Positions 21,405 through 33,061 of a DNA stretch of 64,000 nt are shown piece after piece. Below the pieces are notes generated by a model that ran no database searches, was not told the origin of the DNA, and was given only the letters and a program-made list of their open reading frames with translations. The first letter of the stretch is position 1. Each line of letters starts with the position of its first letter. The position numbers and the translations under genes were made by a program. The stretch comes from Avena insularis. Its lineage: Eukaryota > Streptophyta > Magnoliopsida > Poales > Poaceae. The stretch is taken from positions 440,376,028 to 440,440,027 of the forward strand of contig CM042688.1 in NCBI GenBank assembly GCA_023614405.1, given 5' to 3'.

Positions 21405-22661
21405 TGTAACACCCCAAAAACATTAACCAAGATTATCAAGTTCTAATCACCCAAGTTTAGGGTTAACAAAAACTTTTATTATTAAATCTAATATTAGTAT
21501 ATGTGTGAATTGCATTAGTGTATGAATGAGTGCAATTGCCATGTTTGATTGCTACAAATGATAAACAATGGTTTAAAGATGAATACTACATCATCTAGGC
21601 CAATTACAAACTAAATCAAAAGAAAGGAAATTCAAATATGAATCATATGATCAAATGGTCATTTTGACTAAAATTAACCACTAGACCACTTTGGGTGTCT
21701 CTAGTAAAAGATTTCTAATAGAAACTTTCTCAATTCTTTTCACCCCTTGCTAGACCAAGTAAAAGTGAACCCAAGCCCACTTTACAAACAAACAGAAAAA
21801 TTTCCAAATCTATTTAAAGGACAATTAAAAATTGAACCAAGTTCATCTACATAGATCACCATTTTGCAAAAACCACTCAAACCAATTCCACTTGACTTTT
21901 CCCAACAACCATAGACACTCAAGCATGTGACAAACACACTCACCAAAATTTAGCCAAAAATTCAAATCCTATCTTCATGCGGCCATTTGGTCAAGCACCT
22001 CGCAGACACAGATTAAAACTTGCCTAACTTCTACTATTGTGAGCAGTAATTGATCAACCCTTGGTCCCCATTTCACTCCCCTGGTCTCCCCCAACACTTA
22101 GCAGCGCAGGACACGCTCCCCCTTGGCCGTTTTGCACCAGTGAAGCGCCACCTGACGCTCACCGCGCCGGTCGACCATGGACAGCTCGCAGTAGCCAGCG
22201 CCGCCCTCTCCCATGATGTCCAGAAGACAGGCGACCGTCCACCGCCACCCCCTGTCCACCCCTCGATCGCAGGCAAGCCATGGACCAGCCGCATTCGCGG
22301 CGCCCACCTTTCTGTCCGCCATGCCGAGAGTGCACCAGAGCACTGTAGTCGACACGCGCACACACGCCACGCCTCGCCCTCACCGCACGTGCTTGCACTC
22401 GCCGTGACCCTATCTACCTCCCAGACATGCCCGTTCACCGCCACGCGACCTGTAGCCCCTGTGCACTGTCTCGAACGCCGCCAGTTCCTCCTAGAGCACC
22501 AACCGTCCCCGACCATTCTCGACCGCCCCGTGCCGCGCCTTTAAGCCTATGACGACCGCCAGGAAACACCGCGTCGCCCCTACCCTCAGCCACGCCAATA
22601 GCTCGCTGTACCGTTGTCGCCGGAGGAGCCAGCCCATGCCGCAATGTCCCTCTCACCGGTG

Positions 22662-22668
22662 TATAAAT
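22662..22668 (+). promoter_or_regulatory. TATA box of Gypsy-2 5' LTR
   Basis: GTGTATAAATAGAGG after a GC-rich zone; the matching copy is at 30273-30279. A leader with splice-donor-like CTGGTGAGCC follows at about 22907. Confidence 0.75.
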
Positions 22669-23780
22669 AGAGGCCACCCCCGCCTCAATTCACCACACCA
22701 TATCACTCCCCACTCCTCATAGAACCTCCCACACCTCTCCCCGGAGCAAGGCAAGCACCGCATCGCCGGAATTTTCCTGGAGTCCGCCGCTGCAGAGGAG
22801 AAGAGGAGCCGTTGATTGGAGCCGCCCCAGGAGCCGCTGCGACCACCGTTCGAACCGCCGTCATCTACTACATTGTTCGCCCCCATCGCCAACCCTAGCT
22901 GGAGCCCTGGTGAGCCTCGCACGACCCCCACGTAGTTGTTCGACGTAGGAGATGAACCTCAGCCGTTAGATCGTATTCTAATCATAGGGCCTAGATTGAA
23001 ACATACCGTTTCGGGTTAGATGAGCCACTGACTAGTGGGACCCCCTTGTTAGCAGCACACTGCGCCAGCGCAGTGCAGTTGGGATGGCCCATTTGCTTTC
23101 CCGCGCAGAGCCCAGTGATTCAAATAACTCTTTTCTATTTTATTTAAAACCTTATTTTGTCAGTAGATTCAAAAATCAATTCAAAGAGATTCACTGAACC
23201 AAATTGCATGATTCCAATTTTGTTAGAAAGGTAGTCAAAATATCTATCCAAGCCCGTTGGATTAAAACCATTTGGAGTTAGAGATCACTTATAGTAAAAA
23301 CAACAAGACATAGACTTTTCCAACTTCAAACATTTTTCAAAAATCAACCATAAATCCTTTTGAGTTGATTCCAACTCTCAAAAATGACATTTGACAAGAT
23401 CTATCTGAAAGGTTTGCTTGTAGTGACATTGGACTAGTACCAAAAGAATGCTATATATGCATTTCTAGTCACTTTAATTCTATTAAATGATAATCTTAAA
23501 CTTTATAAAATATGACCACCACTTTAAATCACATTCTCATGTATTAGAATATGTGGTGATGACATGTGTTAACATGATCCCATATTTTAATTGGAGAATA
23601 TTAAATCTTAAGTATTTTCAATGAGTAGAAATTACTTTTCTAAAATAAGATAAATAAGACTAAGTCTTTATTTCATGTGATGATTGTGATGATGCTAGAT
23701 CATCTAGTGTGAACCTTAGTTTGCTAAATAGAAATAGTTAAGTATTGTTTAGTGATTGTGTACCCCGTATTCATTTATAG

Positions 23781-24993
23781 ACGAGAGTATCGACCCGTGA
23801 TACGAGGAGGAGGAGTACTATGAAGAAGAAGAAGAAAACTTCAACCACTGTACTACTCAAGGCAAGCTAACACTTGCAAGTGTCATACTTATGCAAGACT
23901 TCACTAATTGCAAGCTAGAACTATGCACGCCTAACACTACAAGTTATAAAACTAGGCCTAACTAGTTAGCATAAAGAGTATAAAACTAGGCCTAACTAGT
24001 TATACTTAGATGTCATCAAAAGACATAAAACTAGAGTTGGATAGTTACACTTGATTAGCACCCCTCATTAGTGAATACCCTCAACTTTAGTGGCTAGTGC
24101 TAAGCATAAAAGTTGATCACTTTAGATGGGAGTACTTGGTGAAAATGATTATGAAAACCTTGGAATGATGATTCATTCTATTGAAATGTTTTGAAATGTG
24201 TTGAGAAACACAATGATTTGATGATGAAAATGTTGAGGCATGAGCCTTAGCCCTTTATAAAAACTGATGGTTGGGTTCAGATGCGATACCATTTCAATTT
24301 TACCGTACAACCACAATACCCGAATTGGGTAGGGCTTAACTGGAAGTTTATATGCCTTAGTATGGGTTCCCTCATGGAAAGAGGTTGAGGTGAGGCTACC
24401 TCGTGAATGTGAATGTCCACCTATGCAGTGCCCAGGATGGCAGATGGCCATGGCTGGGAGGCCAAGCTCATAGGGGAGGTGCCTATACTAGAGTGTGTAA
24501 TTGAAAGGTTATGATTGATTATCCGCATACTAAGTATGATGATTCAGGGTTATCCCTGACGGATGTATCGAATTTCGTGGTGAAAGTGTACCACCTCTGC
24601 AGAGTGTCAAACTATTCGAATAGCCGCGTCCGCGGCCATGGACAGTTGGAGTTGCCATATTGTTCCTTTGTCAGATGTTTTCAAAATGACTTGTGAGTTG
24701 AACTATGACTTTGACTTGACCACAACATGGTTGTGAACATGAAAACTAAGTTCCCACTTAGGTGATGTGGAACATTAAATTAGTTTTCTTTACTTCTTAA
24801 CTCAGTATGAAATAAACCTGGCTTTTTCCAAATAAACCTAGAGCTTAAGATTCCTACTAGAACTACCTTACTTGTTAGTGATAGTTTGGGAGTACTTAAA
24901 GAGTACTCATGGCTTTGTCCCTGGCTATTCCCGTAGCCAGATTATGAGGAGGACTACCAGGAAGATGCACAGCAGGAGGTATATGACAACTAG
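23781..24993 (+). other. Putative spliced acidic mini-ORF end in Gypsy-2 5' LTR
   Basis: Exon-like 23781-23861 follows acceptor TTTATAG and ends CAAG before GC donor GCAAGC. The last exon 24941-24993 follows CCAG and ends in TAG, reading DYEEDYQEDAQQEVYDN. Phase 1 at both joins. In this 5' copy a TGA interrupts the first exon (CCGTGA); the 3' copy (31433-32816) has GGA and is open. Confidence 0.4.
24586..24645 (+). other. Conserved LTR block (Gypsy-2 5' LTR)
   Basis: GTGTACCACCTCTGCAGAGT, then AATAGCCGCGTCCGCGGCCA and TTGGAG. Aligned by eye with the minus LTR (711-655) and Gypsy-1 (9018-9075). It lies inside the putative GC-AG intron. Confidence 0.6.
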
Positions 24994-25239
24994 GATCATC
25001 TCCCATCGTCAGCATTGCCTGTGACTCTGAAGTTGGAGCCCCTAATATGTTTACTTTCCGCTGATTTGATTGTATTAAGACTGGATCATGAGATTCTTTA
25101 TTTGTAAGTCCTTTATTACGGTTTGTAATGGATGATGTACTGTGGTACCAATTCTGTTATGTCGCGCAAAAATGGTAATCCTGGGATTGTGATGTATGGC
25201 ATAATAGGCATCTAGGATTAAAAATCCGGGTGTTGACAA

Positions 25240-25253
25240 GTTGGTATCAAATC
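25240..25253 (+). other. Primer binding site of Gypsy-2 (degenerate)
   Basis: GTTGGTATCAAATCC just after the LTR. TGGTATCA matches the tRNA-Met primer site and the following bases are changed. Confidence 0.65.
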
Positions 25254-25466
25254 CATCCTAACCATAGGAGACCCTAGTGAGAATGGACGCCTGAACAAAA
25301 ACTTAGTTTCAAAATAAAAGAAGTGAGTATTTATGAAAACCTATTCCCACTCTTATCCTTGAGATTCTTTCAAAAAAAATCATGTTCCTCAAAAATTCTT
25401 GCAATCATACATAAAATTTGACACACTTGATCACCCCACTAACTTGCTCACCCTAACTTCTTATAG

Positions 25467-26228
25467 ATGGAGGTAAATTATAGCAAGTTCTACCAGCTGG
25501 GAAATGGAGGTCACCTGATCTTTGAGAGGGATCTAGATGCACTCGCAGAGTATCTTGAGCGCTCGCACCCTGAATTCTTCGGTGCCCAACTCAATGATCA
25601 ACAAGGAGGAGAACTATCGTGGCTGATAGTTGCAGATCTCAGAGGCAAGATGGAAGCACCCACTTCGGAGAAGATCCAATTCACCTTGTGTGAGAACAAC
25701 TAGCTAGATGGATTAGCCAGGGCTATGCATGAAGCTCTTGCCTGTCTGTGTGGGAAAAACATCAACCAGATCTAGGGAACTCGCTTTTCTCACTATGCAA
25801 GGCATGATTCTATGGGAATGCCCTTGGAGATGCTAGGACACCCGGAGCTGAAGCACCAGGTGGACAATCTTGACTTCATGTTGTATGATAGACAGAAGGA
25901 GTTGGACAACGCCCTTGCCTATGCCAACCACAATCATGCCATTGCAGTCAAGAATGACCAGACCCTCGCCATTCTTGCCAAGGAGCACCAATCACTTCGT
26001 CGCCAGCATGACAAGAAGGATCGCACCATCGATCATCTTCGCAAGAAGGTGGCCACTCTCGAGAAGACCATCCGTGAATAGGAAATCTAGCTTGAAGCAA
26101 AGGAGGAGGAAGGTGAAGATATCCAGGGAGCTCTTTACTCTTACCTCAGTGATGATGTTGACTACCTGGAGGACCATGCCATGGAGTTCCACACTGATGA
26201 TGATTCCGACTTCATTGATGATGATTAG
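25467..26228 (+). pseudogene. Gypsy-2 pre-gag ORF, coiled-coil and acidic tail (broken)
   Basis: One frame from ATG 25467 to TAG 26226-26228, about 253 codons, interrupted by at least four in-frame TAG codons (25701, about 25773, about 26080, about 26089) and no frameshift seen. The N-terminal half looks globular (HLIFERDLDALAEYLE). The second half is a long charged helix (HQVDNLDFMLYDRQKEL through DRTIDHLRKKVATLEKT), a probable coiled coil. The end is acidic (DDDSDFIDDD). The all-TAG pattern fits CAG to TAG changes, that is C-to-T decay at methylated CHG sites. Same position and overall plan as the pre-gag ORFs of Gypsy-1. Function unknown. Confidence 0.55.
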
Positions 26229-26481
26229 ATGCACTTGAGCACTACCGTAGGAGTGAGTTGTACCGGTCCCACTGTATCGTAGTTTCACAGAATGGTTCTT
26301 AAAACCATCTGTTTCCTATTTGTGTTGTGGTGTGTGTTTGTATGGTGTGCTTTGAATGAATGAATGAGAAGAAGTTGTTAGTTTGCAAAACATGAGTTAA
26401 ACTCAAAGTTTAAAGCTTTTGAAACAAAACCATGAACCTTGGAAATTTCCCTCTTATCTCACTATCTAACTCAATCCTCAG

Positions 26482-27365
26482 ATGACTCGTGGAAATCCCG
26501 GAGGAAGCGGTTCATCTTAGGACCCGATGCTGCAAATTTTGCAAATCCTAGTTTCTGACTATGAAGCTAGTAGAGCCGAACGTCAAGCCAACCAAGCCAC
26601 TCTTCAGCAGATAGCTCAGATGGCCCACAATAACCAAGGTCACGGAAACCAGGATCACCATGGATCCAAGCTCAAGGACTTTCAGAATACCAACCCACCT
26701 ATCTTTAATAAATCTGAGGATCCCCTAGATGTTGATGACTGGCTACAAACCATGGAGAACAACCTGGAGGTCGCAGGAGTTGAAGCCAATGAAAAAGTAC
26801 TGTTGGCCACCCATTATTTGGCAGGAGATGCAAGAGCCTGGTGGAATAGCACCCGTACCATGAACGAAGGTCAGATGATGACTTGGGAAGCATTGAAGAT
26901 CAAGTTCAGTCGGACCCATGTGCCCCAAGGTTTGGTCACTAGGATGAGGGATGAGTTCAAGGAACTGAAGAAAGGAAGGATGACGGTAGTTGAGTACCGT
27001 GACAAATTTCTATCACTAGCTAGATATACCCCTAATGAGATTAACACCGAAGCAAAGAAGAAGGAAAGGTTCCTGAATGGATTGCATGATGACATGCAGA
27101 CTGTGTTAGTCAACATCCATTTTGCAGATCTAGAAGAGCTACTAGATTCTGCCATTCAGATGGAAGGGAAGATCAACCAAGCCAATGGCAATCGCAAGCG
27201 CAGGATGATGCACCAGCCTGGATCCCACCATACCCAGAAGTATTGTCCCAACCCATCTGCAGGATATGCCCCAAGAAACAACAGACCCCCTATGTCCCGT
27301 CCAAACTATCCCAATTGTAGTGGAGGAAACCTGAAGTCTGGAGGAAACCACAACAACAACCCCGG
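26482..27365 (+). pseudogene. Gypsy-2 gag (truncated before the zinc knuckle, fused to integrase)
   Basis: ATG at 26482, an in-frame TAG at 26518-26520, then open for the whole gag region (an internal ATG lies at 26527). It contains the Gypsy gag capsid signature: PLDVDDWLQTMENNLEV, ARAWWNSTR, TWEALKIKFSRTHVP, a RDEFKELKKGRMTVVEYRDK-type stretch and ERFLNGLHDDMQ. A basic Asn/Gly/Pro-rich linker follows. The CCHC knuckle expected after the linker is missing: at about 27365 the frame passes straight into the end of RNase H. This is an in-frame internal deletion. Confidence 0.85.
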
Positions 27366-28966
27366 CAAGGCCAATGTGGTAGCGGATGCTCTTAGTAGAT
27401 TGCCATGTAGATTAAACACCATGATTAAAGAAGCCCAACCAAGTTTGCATGAAGAGTTGGAGCAGTTTAGAACGGAGCTAGTTAACAAAGGATTTTTAGA
27501 TAGCATTGAACTTCAACCCACTTTGATCAGTCAGATCAAGGAGGCACAGAAAGGAAATGCAAGTATCGACGGAATCAAGCGTCATATCGGTATAGGGAAG
27601 GTACCCGGATTCACCAAAGATGAAGAAGGAGTTTTGTGGTACAAAGGACATATCTGTGTGCCAACAGATTCCGAGCTAAAGCAAGTTATCATGCAAGAAG
27701 CTCATGATACTCTTTATTCGATCCACCCCGAAGGAATGAAGATGTATCAGGATTTGAAGGAGCAATTTTGGTGGCACAAGATGAAGAGAGAAATCGGAAG
27801 CTACATAGCCAGGTGTGATATCTTTCAGAGAGTCAAAGCAGAACATCAATGACCCGCAGGACTTTTGCAACCATTGCAGATTCCGGAATGGAAATGGGAT
27901 TCTGTCGGAATGGATTTTATCACCGGTTTGCCTACTTCTAGTAGGGGAAATGACTCTATTTGGGTCATCGTTGATAGACTATCCAAGGTAGCCCATTTCA
28001 TACCTGTCAAGACTACCTACCAGAGTTCGAAGCTAGCAGAGCTATACACTGCTAGAATCGTCAGTTTGCATGGACCCCCAAGACCATAGTGTTGGATCAA
28101 GGAACCCAGTTTACCTCAAGATTTTGGCAGAAAGTCCAAGAAGGATTAGGAACCAAGCTGAACTTCAGCATAGCTTATCACTCGCAAACCGATGGACAAA
28201 CTGAAAGAGTCAACCAAATCTTAGAAGATATGTTCAGAGCTTGTGTGTTAGAATATGGATCAAAATGGGAAGATTGTCTACCTTTCGCGGAATTCTCATA
28301 CAACAACAGTTATCAAGCTAGTTTGCAAATGGCCCCATTTGAATTTCTGTATGGAAGAAAGTGTCGTACCCCCTTGAATTGGTTGCAAGTAGGAGAGAGT
28401 AGGATTTTTAGACCCGACATCCTACAAGAAGTTGAAGAGAAGGTTCACAAAGTCCGTGAACACCTCAAGACCGCTTAATCCAGACAGAAGAGTTATGCTG
28501 ACAAGAGACGTCGAGACCTGACCTTCAATTTCAGATATTTTGTGTATCTCAAAGTGTCACCCTTGAAAGGAATGCAACGTTTCCAACTGAAAAGGAAGTT
28601 ATCCCCAAGATATATTGGACCCTTCAAGATTTTGAATCACCGAGGAGAAGTATCATATCAACTGGAACTGTCGGAGGAGATGTCATCCATACATAATGTG
28701 TTCCATATCTTGTTACTTCGCAAATGCTTAGAAGTTTCGAAGAAGACCGAAGTTTTCAAGAATATTGATCACAGAGCCATAGATATCAACAAGGATCTAA
28801 CTTATCATGAAGTACCCATTCGTATCTTCCAAGAAGCCTTCAGAACCACCAGGACCCGGAGTATCAAGTTTCGCAAGATCTCGTGGAGCAACCATACTGA
28901 AGAAGAAGCTACTTGGGAGCGAGAAGATTACATTAGGACTGAGTTCCCAAATCTCTTTAGTTCCTA
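27366..28966 (+). pseudogene. Gypsy-2 RNase H end and integrase with chromodomain-like tail (broken)
   Basis: Begins with [12 protein letters not shown] (last motif of RNase H). It then has the integrase zinc region (EAHDTLYSIHPEG; C-x2 partner altered), a TGA at 27850-27852, the core start PEWKWDSVGMDFITGLP with the first Asp, a one-base shift near 28085, and DQGTQFTSRFW with the second Asp. SQTDGQTERVNQ (third acidic residue) follows, a TAA at 28476, then SPRYIGPFKIL, a SIHNVFHILLLRK-like piece and a WEREDYI chromodomain-like end, with TAG about 28965. Only two frames are used, so decay is mild. Confidence 0.85.
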
Positions 28967-28999
28967 GGTTTTTCTTAAATCTCGGGACGAGATTTTGTT

Positions 29000-29014
29000 T
29001 AAGGAGGGAAGGTT
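29000..29014 (+). other. Polypurine tract of Gypsy-2
   Basis: TAAGGAGGGAAGGTT directly before the 3' LTR start. Confidence 0.7.
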
Positions 29015-32000
29015 TGTAACACCCCAAAAACATTAACCAAGATTATCAAGTTCTAATCACCCAAGTTTAGGGTTAACAAAAACTTTTATTATTAAATCTA
29101 ATATGAGTATATGTGTGAATTACATTAGTGTATGAATGAGTGCAATTGCCATGTTTGATTGCTACAAATGATAAACAATGGTTTAAAGATGAATACTACA
29201 TCATCTAGGCCAATTACAAACTAAATCAAAATAAAGGAAATTCAAATATGAATCATATGATCAAATGGTCATTTTGACCAAAATTAACCACTAGACCACT
29301 TTGGGTGTCTCTAGTAAAAGATTTCTAATAGAAACTTTCTCACTTCTTCTCACCCCTTGCTAGACCAAGTAAAAGTGAACCCAAGCCCACTTTACAAACA
29401 AACAGAAACAATTTCCAAATCTATTTAAAGGACTATTCAAAATTGAACCAAGTTCATATGCATAGATCACCATTTTGCAAAAACCACTCAAACAAATTCC
29501 ACTTGACTTTTCCCAGCAACCATAGACACTCAAGCATGTGAAAAACACACTCACCAAAATTTAGCCAAAAATTCAAACTTATCTTCATGCGGCCATTTGG
29601 TCGAGCACCTTGCAAACACAGATTAAAACTTGCCTAACTTCTACTGTTGTGAGCAGTAATTGATCAACCCTTGGTCCCCATTTCACTCCCCTGGTCTCCC
29701 CCAACACCTAGGAGCGGAGGACACGCTCCCCCTTGGTCGTTTTGCACCAGTGAAGCGTCGCCTGACGCTCACCGCGTCGGTCGACCATGGATAGCTCGCA
29801 GCAGCCAGGGCCGCCCTCTCCCATGATGTCCAGGAGACATGCGACCGTCCACCGCCACCCTCTGTCCACCCCTCGATCGCAGGCAAGCCATGGACCAGCC
29901 GCATTCGCTGCGCCCACCTCTCTGTCCGCCATGCCGAGAGCGCACCAGAGCGCCGCAGCCGACACACGCACACACGCCGCACCTCGCCCTAACCGTGCGT
30001 TCCGGCACTTTTCGTGACCCTAGATACCTCCCAGACATGCCCGTTCGCTGCCGGATGACCAGTAGCCCCTGTGCGCCGTCTCGAATGCTGCCAGTTCCGC
30101 CCAGAGCACTGACCTTCCCCGACCATTCTCGACTACCCCGTGTTGCACCTTTAAGCCTGTGACAACCGCCAGGAAACACCGCGTCGCCCCCTACCCTCAG
30201 CCATGCCAATAGCTCACTATACCGCCACCGCCGGAGGAGCCATCCCATGCTGCAATGTCCCTCTCGCTGGTGTATAAATAGAGTTCACCCCCACCTCAGT
30301 TCACCACACCATATCACTCCCCACTCCTCACAGAACCTCCCACACCTCTCCTAGGAGCAAGGCGAGCATCGCATTGCTAGAATTTGGCCGGAGTCTGCCG
30401 CTGTAGAGGAGAAGAGGAGCCGTTGATTGGAGTTGCCCCAGGAGCTGTCGTGACCACCGTTCGAACCACCATCGTCTACCACTTTGTACGCCCCCATCGT
30501 GGACCCTAGATGGAGCCCTGGTGAGCCTCACACGACCCCCACCGCCGCGTTAGGGTTCAGTCCTCGCCGGAGCTGTTCGACGTAGGAGATGAACCTCAGC
30601 CGTTAGATCGTATTCTAATCATAGGGCCTAGATTGAAACATACCATTTCGGGTTAGATGAGCCACTGACTAGTGGGACCCCCTTGTTAGAAGCACACTGT
30701 GCGAGCGCAGTGCAGTTGGGCCGGCCCATTTGCTTTCCCACGCAGAGCCCAGTGATTCAAATAATTCTTTTCTATTTTATTTAAAACCTTATTTTGTCAG
30801 TAGATTCAAAAATCAATTCAAAGAGATTCACTGAACCAAATTGCATGATTCCAATTTTTTTAGAAAGGTAGTCAAAATATCTATCCAAGCCCGTTGGATT
30901 CAAACAATTTGGAGTAAGAGATTACTTATAGTAAAAATAACAAGACAGAGACTTTTCCAACTACAAACATTTTTCAAAAATCAACCATAAATGCTTTTCA
31001 GTAGATTCCAACTCTCAAAAATCACATTTGACAAGATCTATCTGAATATATAAAAATATTTAGGTTTGCATGCAGTGACATTGGACTAGTACTAAAAGAA
31101 TGCTATATAGGCATTTCTAGTCACTTTAATTCTATTAAATGATAATCTTAAACTTTATAAAATATGACCACCACTTTAAATCACATTCCCATGTATCAGA
31201 ATATGTGGTGATGACATGTGTCAACATGATCCCATATTTTAATTGGAGAATATTAAATCTTAAGTATTTTCAATGAGTAGAAATTACTTTTCTAAAATAA
31301 GATAAATAAGACTAAGTCTTTATTTCATGTGATGATTGTGATGATGCTAGATCATCTAGTGTGAACCTTAGTTTGCTAAATAGAAATAGTTAAGAATTGT
31401 TTGGTGATTGTGTACCCCGTATTCTTTTATAGACGATAGTACCGACCCGGGATACGAGGAGGAGGAGTACTACCAAGAAGAAGAAGAAGAAAACTTCAAC
31501 CTCTACACTACTCAAGGCAAGCTAACACTTGCAAGTGTCATACTTATGCAAGCCTTCACTAATTGCAAGCTAGAACTATGCAAGCCTAACACTACAAGTT
31601 AACTATGCAAGCCATCCTTGCAAGATAATCTATGCAAGATGCATTAGGCATGCTTGGTTATGCAACTTTGATTATATCAATCCCAAGTTTTACTTGCAAG
31701 CTTTATTCTTTTAATTTTACCAAAGTTCTTTACTCTTAGTTAGTGCTTTGTGAGTATTAGAAAAATAGGATAGATACCATAAAGACTATAAAACTAGGCC
31801 TAACTAGTTATACTTAGATGTCATAAAAATACATAAAAGTAGAGTTGGATAGTTACACTTGATTAGCACCCCTCATTAGTGAATACCCTCAACTTTAGTG
31901 GCTAGTGCTAAGCATAAAAGTAGATCACTTTAGAGGGGAATACTTGGAAATGATTATGAAAACCTTGGAATGATGATTCATTCTATTGAAATGTTTTGAC

Positions 32001-33061
32001 ATGTGTTGAGAAACACAATGATTTGATGATGAAAATGTGGAGGCATGAGCCTTAGCCCTTTATAAAAACTAATGGTTGGGTTCGAATGCGATACCATTTC
32101 AATTTTACCGTACAACCACAATACCCGAATTGGGTTGGGCTTAACTGGAAGTTTATATGCCTTAGTATGGGTTCCCTCGTGGAAAGAGGTTGAGCTGAGG
32201 CTACCTCATGAATGTGAATGTCCACCTATGCAGTGCCCAGGATGGCAGATGGCCATGGCTAGGAGGCCAAGCTCATACGAGAGGTGCCTATACTAGAGTG
32301 TGTAATTGAAAGGTTATGATTGATTATCCGCATACTAAATATGATGATTCAGGGTTATCCCTAACGGATGTATCGAATTTTGTGGTGAAAGTGTACCACC
32401 TCGGCAGAGTGTCAAACTATTCGAATAGCTGTGTCTGCGGTCATGGACAGTTGGAGTGGCCATACTGTTCCGTTGTCAGATGTTTTCAAAATGACTTGTG
32501 AGTTGAACTATGACTTTGACTTGACCACAACAGGGTTGTGAATATGAACAACAGGGTTGTGAACATGAAAACTAAGTTCCCACTTAGGTGATGTAGAACT
32601 ATAATTAGTTTTCTTTACTTCTTCACTTAGTATCAAATAAACCTGGCTTTGCAAATAAATCTAGAGCTTAAGATTCCTACTAGAACTACCTTACTTGTTA
32701 GTGATAGTTTGCGAGTACTTAAAGAGTACTCATGGCTTTGTCCCTGGCTATTCCCGTGGCCAGACTATGAGGAGGACTACCAGGAAGATGGACAGCAGGA
32801 GTTCTATGACAACTAGGATCATCTCCCATCGTCAGCATTGCCTGTGACTCTGAAGATGGAGCCCCTACTATGTTTACTTTCCGCTTCTATGATTGTATTA
32901 AGACTGGACCATGAGATCCTTTATTTGTAAGACCTTTACTATGTTTTGTAATGGATGATGTACTATGGTACCAATTATGTTATGTCTCGCAAAAATGGTA
33001 ATGCTGGGATTGCGATGTATGGCATAATAGGCATCTGGGATTAAAAATCCGGGTGTTGACA
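29015..33061 (+). repeat. Gypsy-2 3' LTR
   Basis: Starts TGTAACACCCCAAAAAC and ends GGGTGTTGACA. About 210 bases longer than the 5' LTR, mainly because of a segment at about 31600-31785 that the 5' LTR lacks. TATA box 30273-30279, conserved block 32391-32450. Confidence 0.93.
31433..32816 (+). other. Putative spliced acidic mini-ORF end in Gypsy-2 3' LTR (open)
   Basis: Exon 31433-31516 (84 bases) follows acceptor TCTTTTATAG. In phase 1 it reads DDSTDPGYEEEEYY, then a run of Glu and NFNLYTTQ, ending AAG before GC donor GCAAGC. The last exon 32764-32816 follows GGCCAG; the split codon G plus AC gives Asp, then YEEDYQEDGQQEFYDN and TAG. The intron would be 1247 bases. No stop lies in either exon in this copy. 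The upstream exon and start codon are not identified. Confidence 0.42.

Larger units (their letters stand above)
21405..25238 (+). repeat. Gypsy-2 5' LTR
   Basis: Starts TGTAACACCCCAAAAAC and ends GGGTGTTGACA. Pairs with 29015-33061. Compared with the 3' LTR it lacks about 180 bases near 23945-23980, and at that point carries a second copy of a nearby TATAAAACTAGGCCTAACTA piece. Confidence 0.93.
21405..33061 (+). mobile_element. Gypsy-2: Del/Tekay-like Gypsy element with internal deletion
   Basis: An 11.7 kb element with LTRs of 3.8 and 4.0 kb and perfect target duplication ACTTC. The internal part is only about 3.8 kb: primer site, pre-gag ORF, gag, then integrase. Protease, RT and most of RNase H are absent, so it depends on other copies for movement. 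LTR start, pre-gag ORF position and integrase tail are like Gypsy-1 but the sequence family is different. By eye the first 330 bases of the two LTRs differ at about six places. It is inserted in the Copia 3' LTR. Confidence 0.92.

Noticed and set aside
22050..22677. Long frames in Gypsy-2 LTRs (also 29683-30248)
   Set aside because: Composition effect in the GC-rich leader; both strands open; arginine/proline-rich text only.
26527..27852. The 441-codon ORF taken as a host gene
   Set aside because: Its parts are gag capsid motifs followed by RNase H end and integrase zinc region, so it is a deleted retrotransposon polyprotein.
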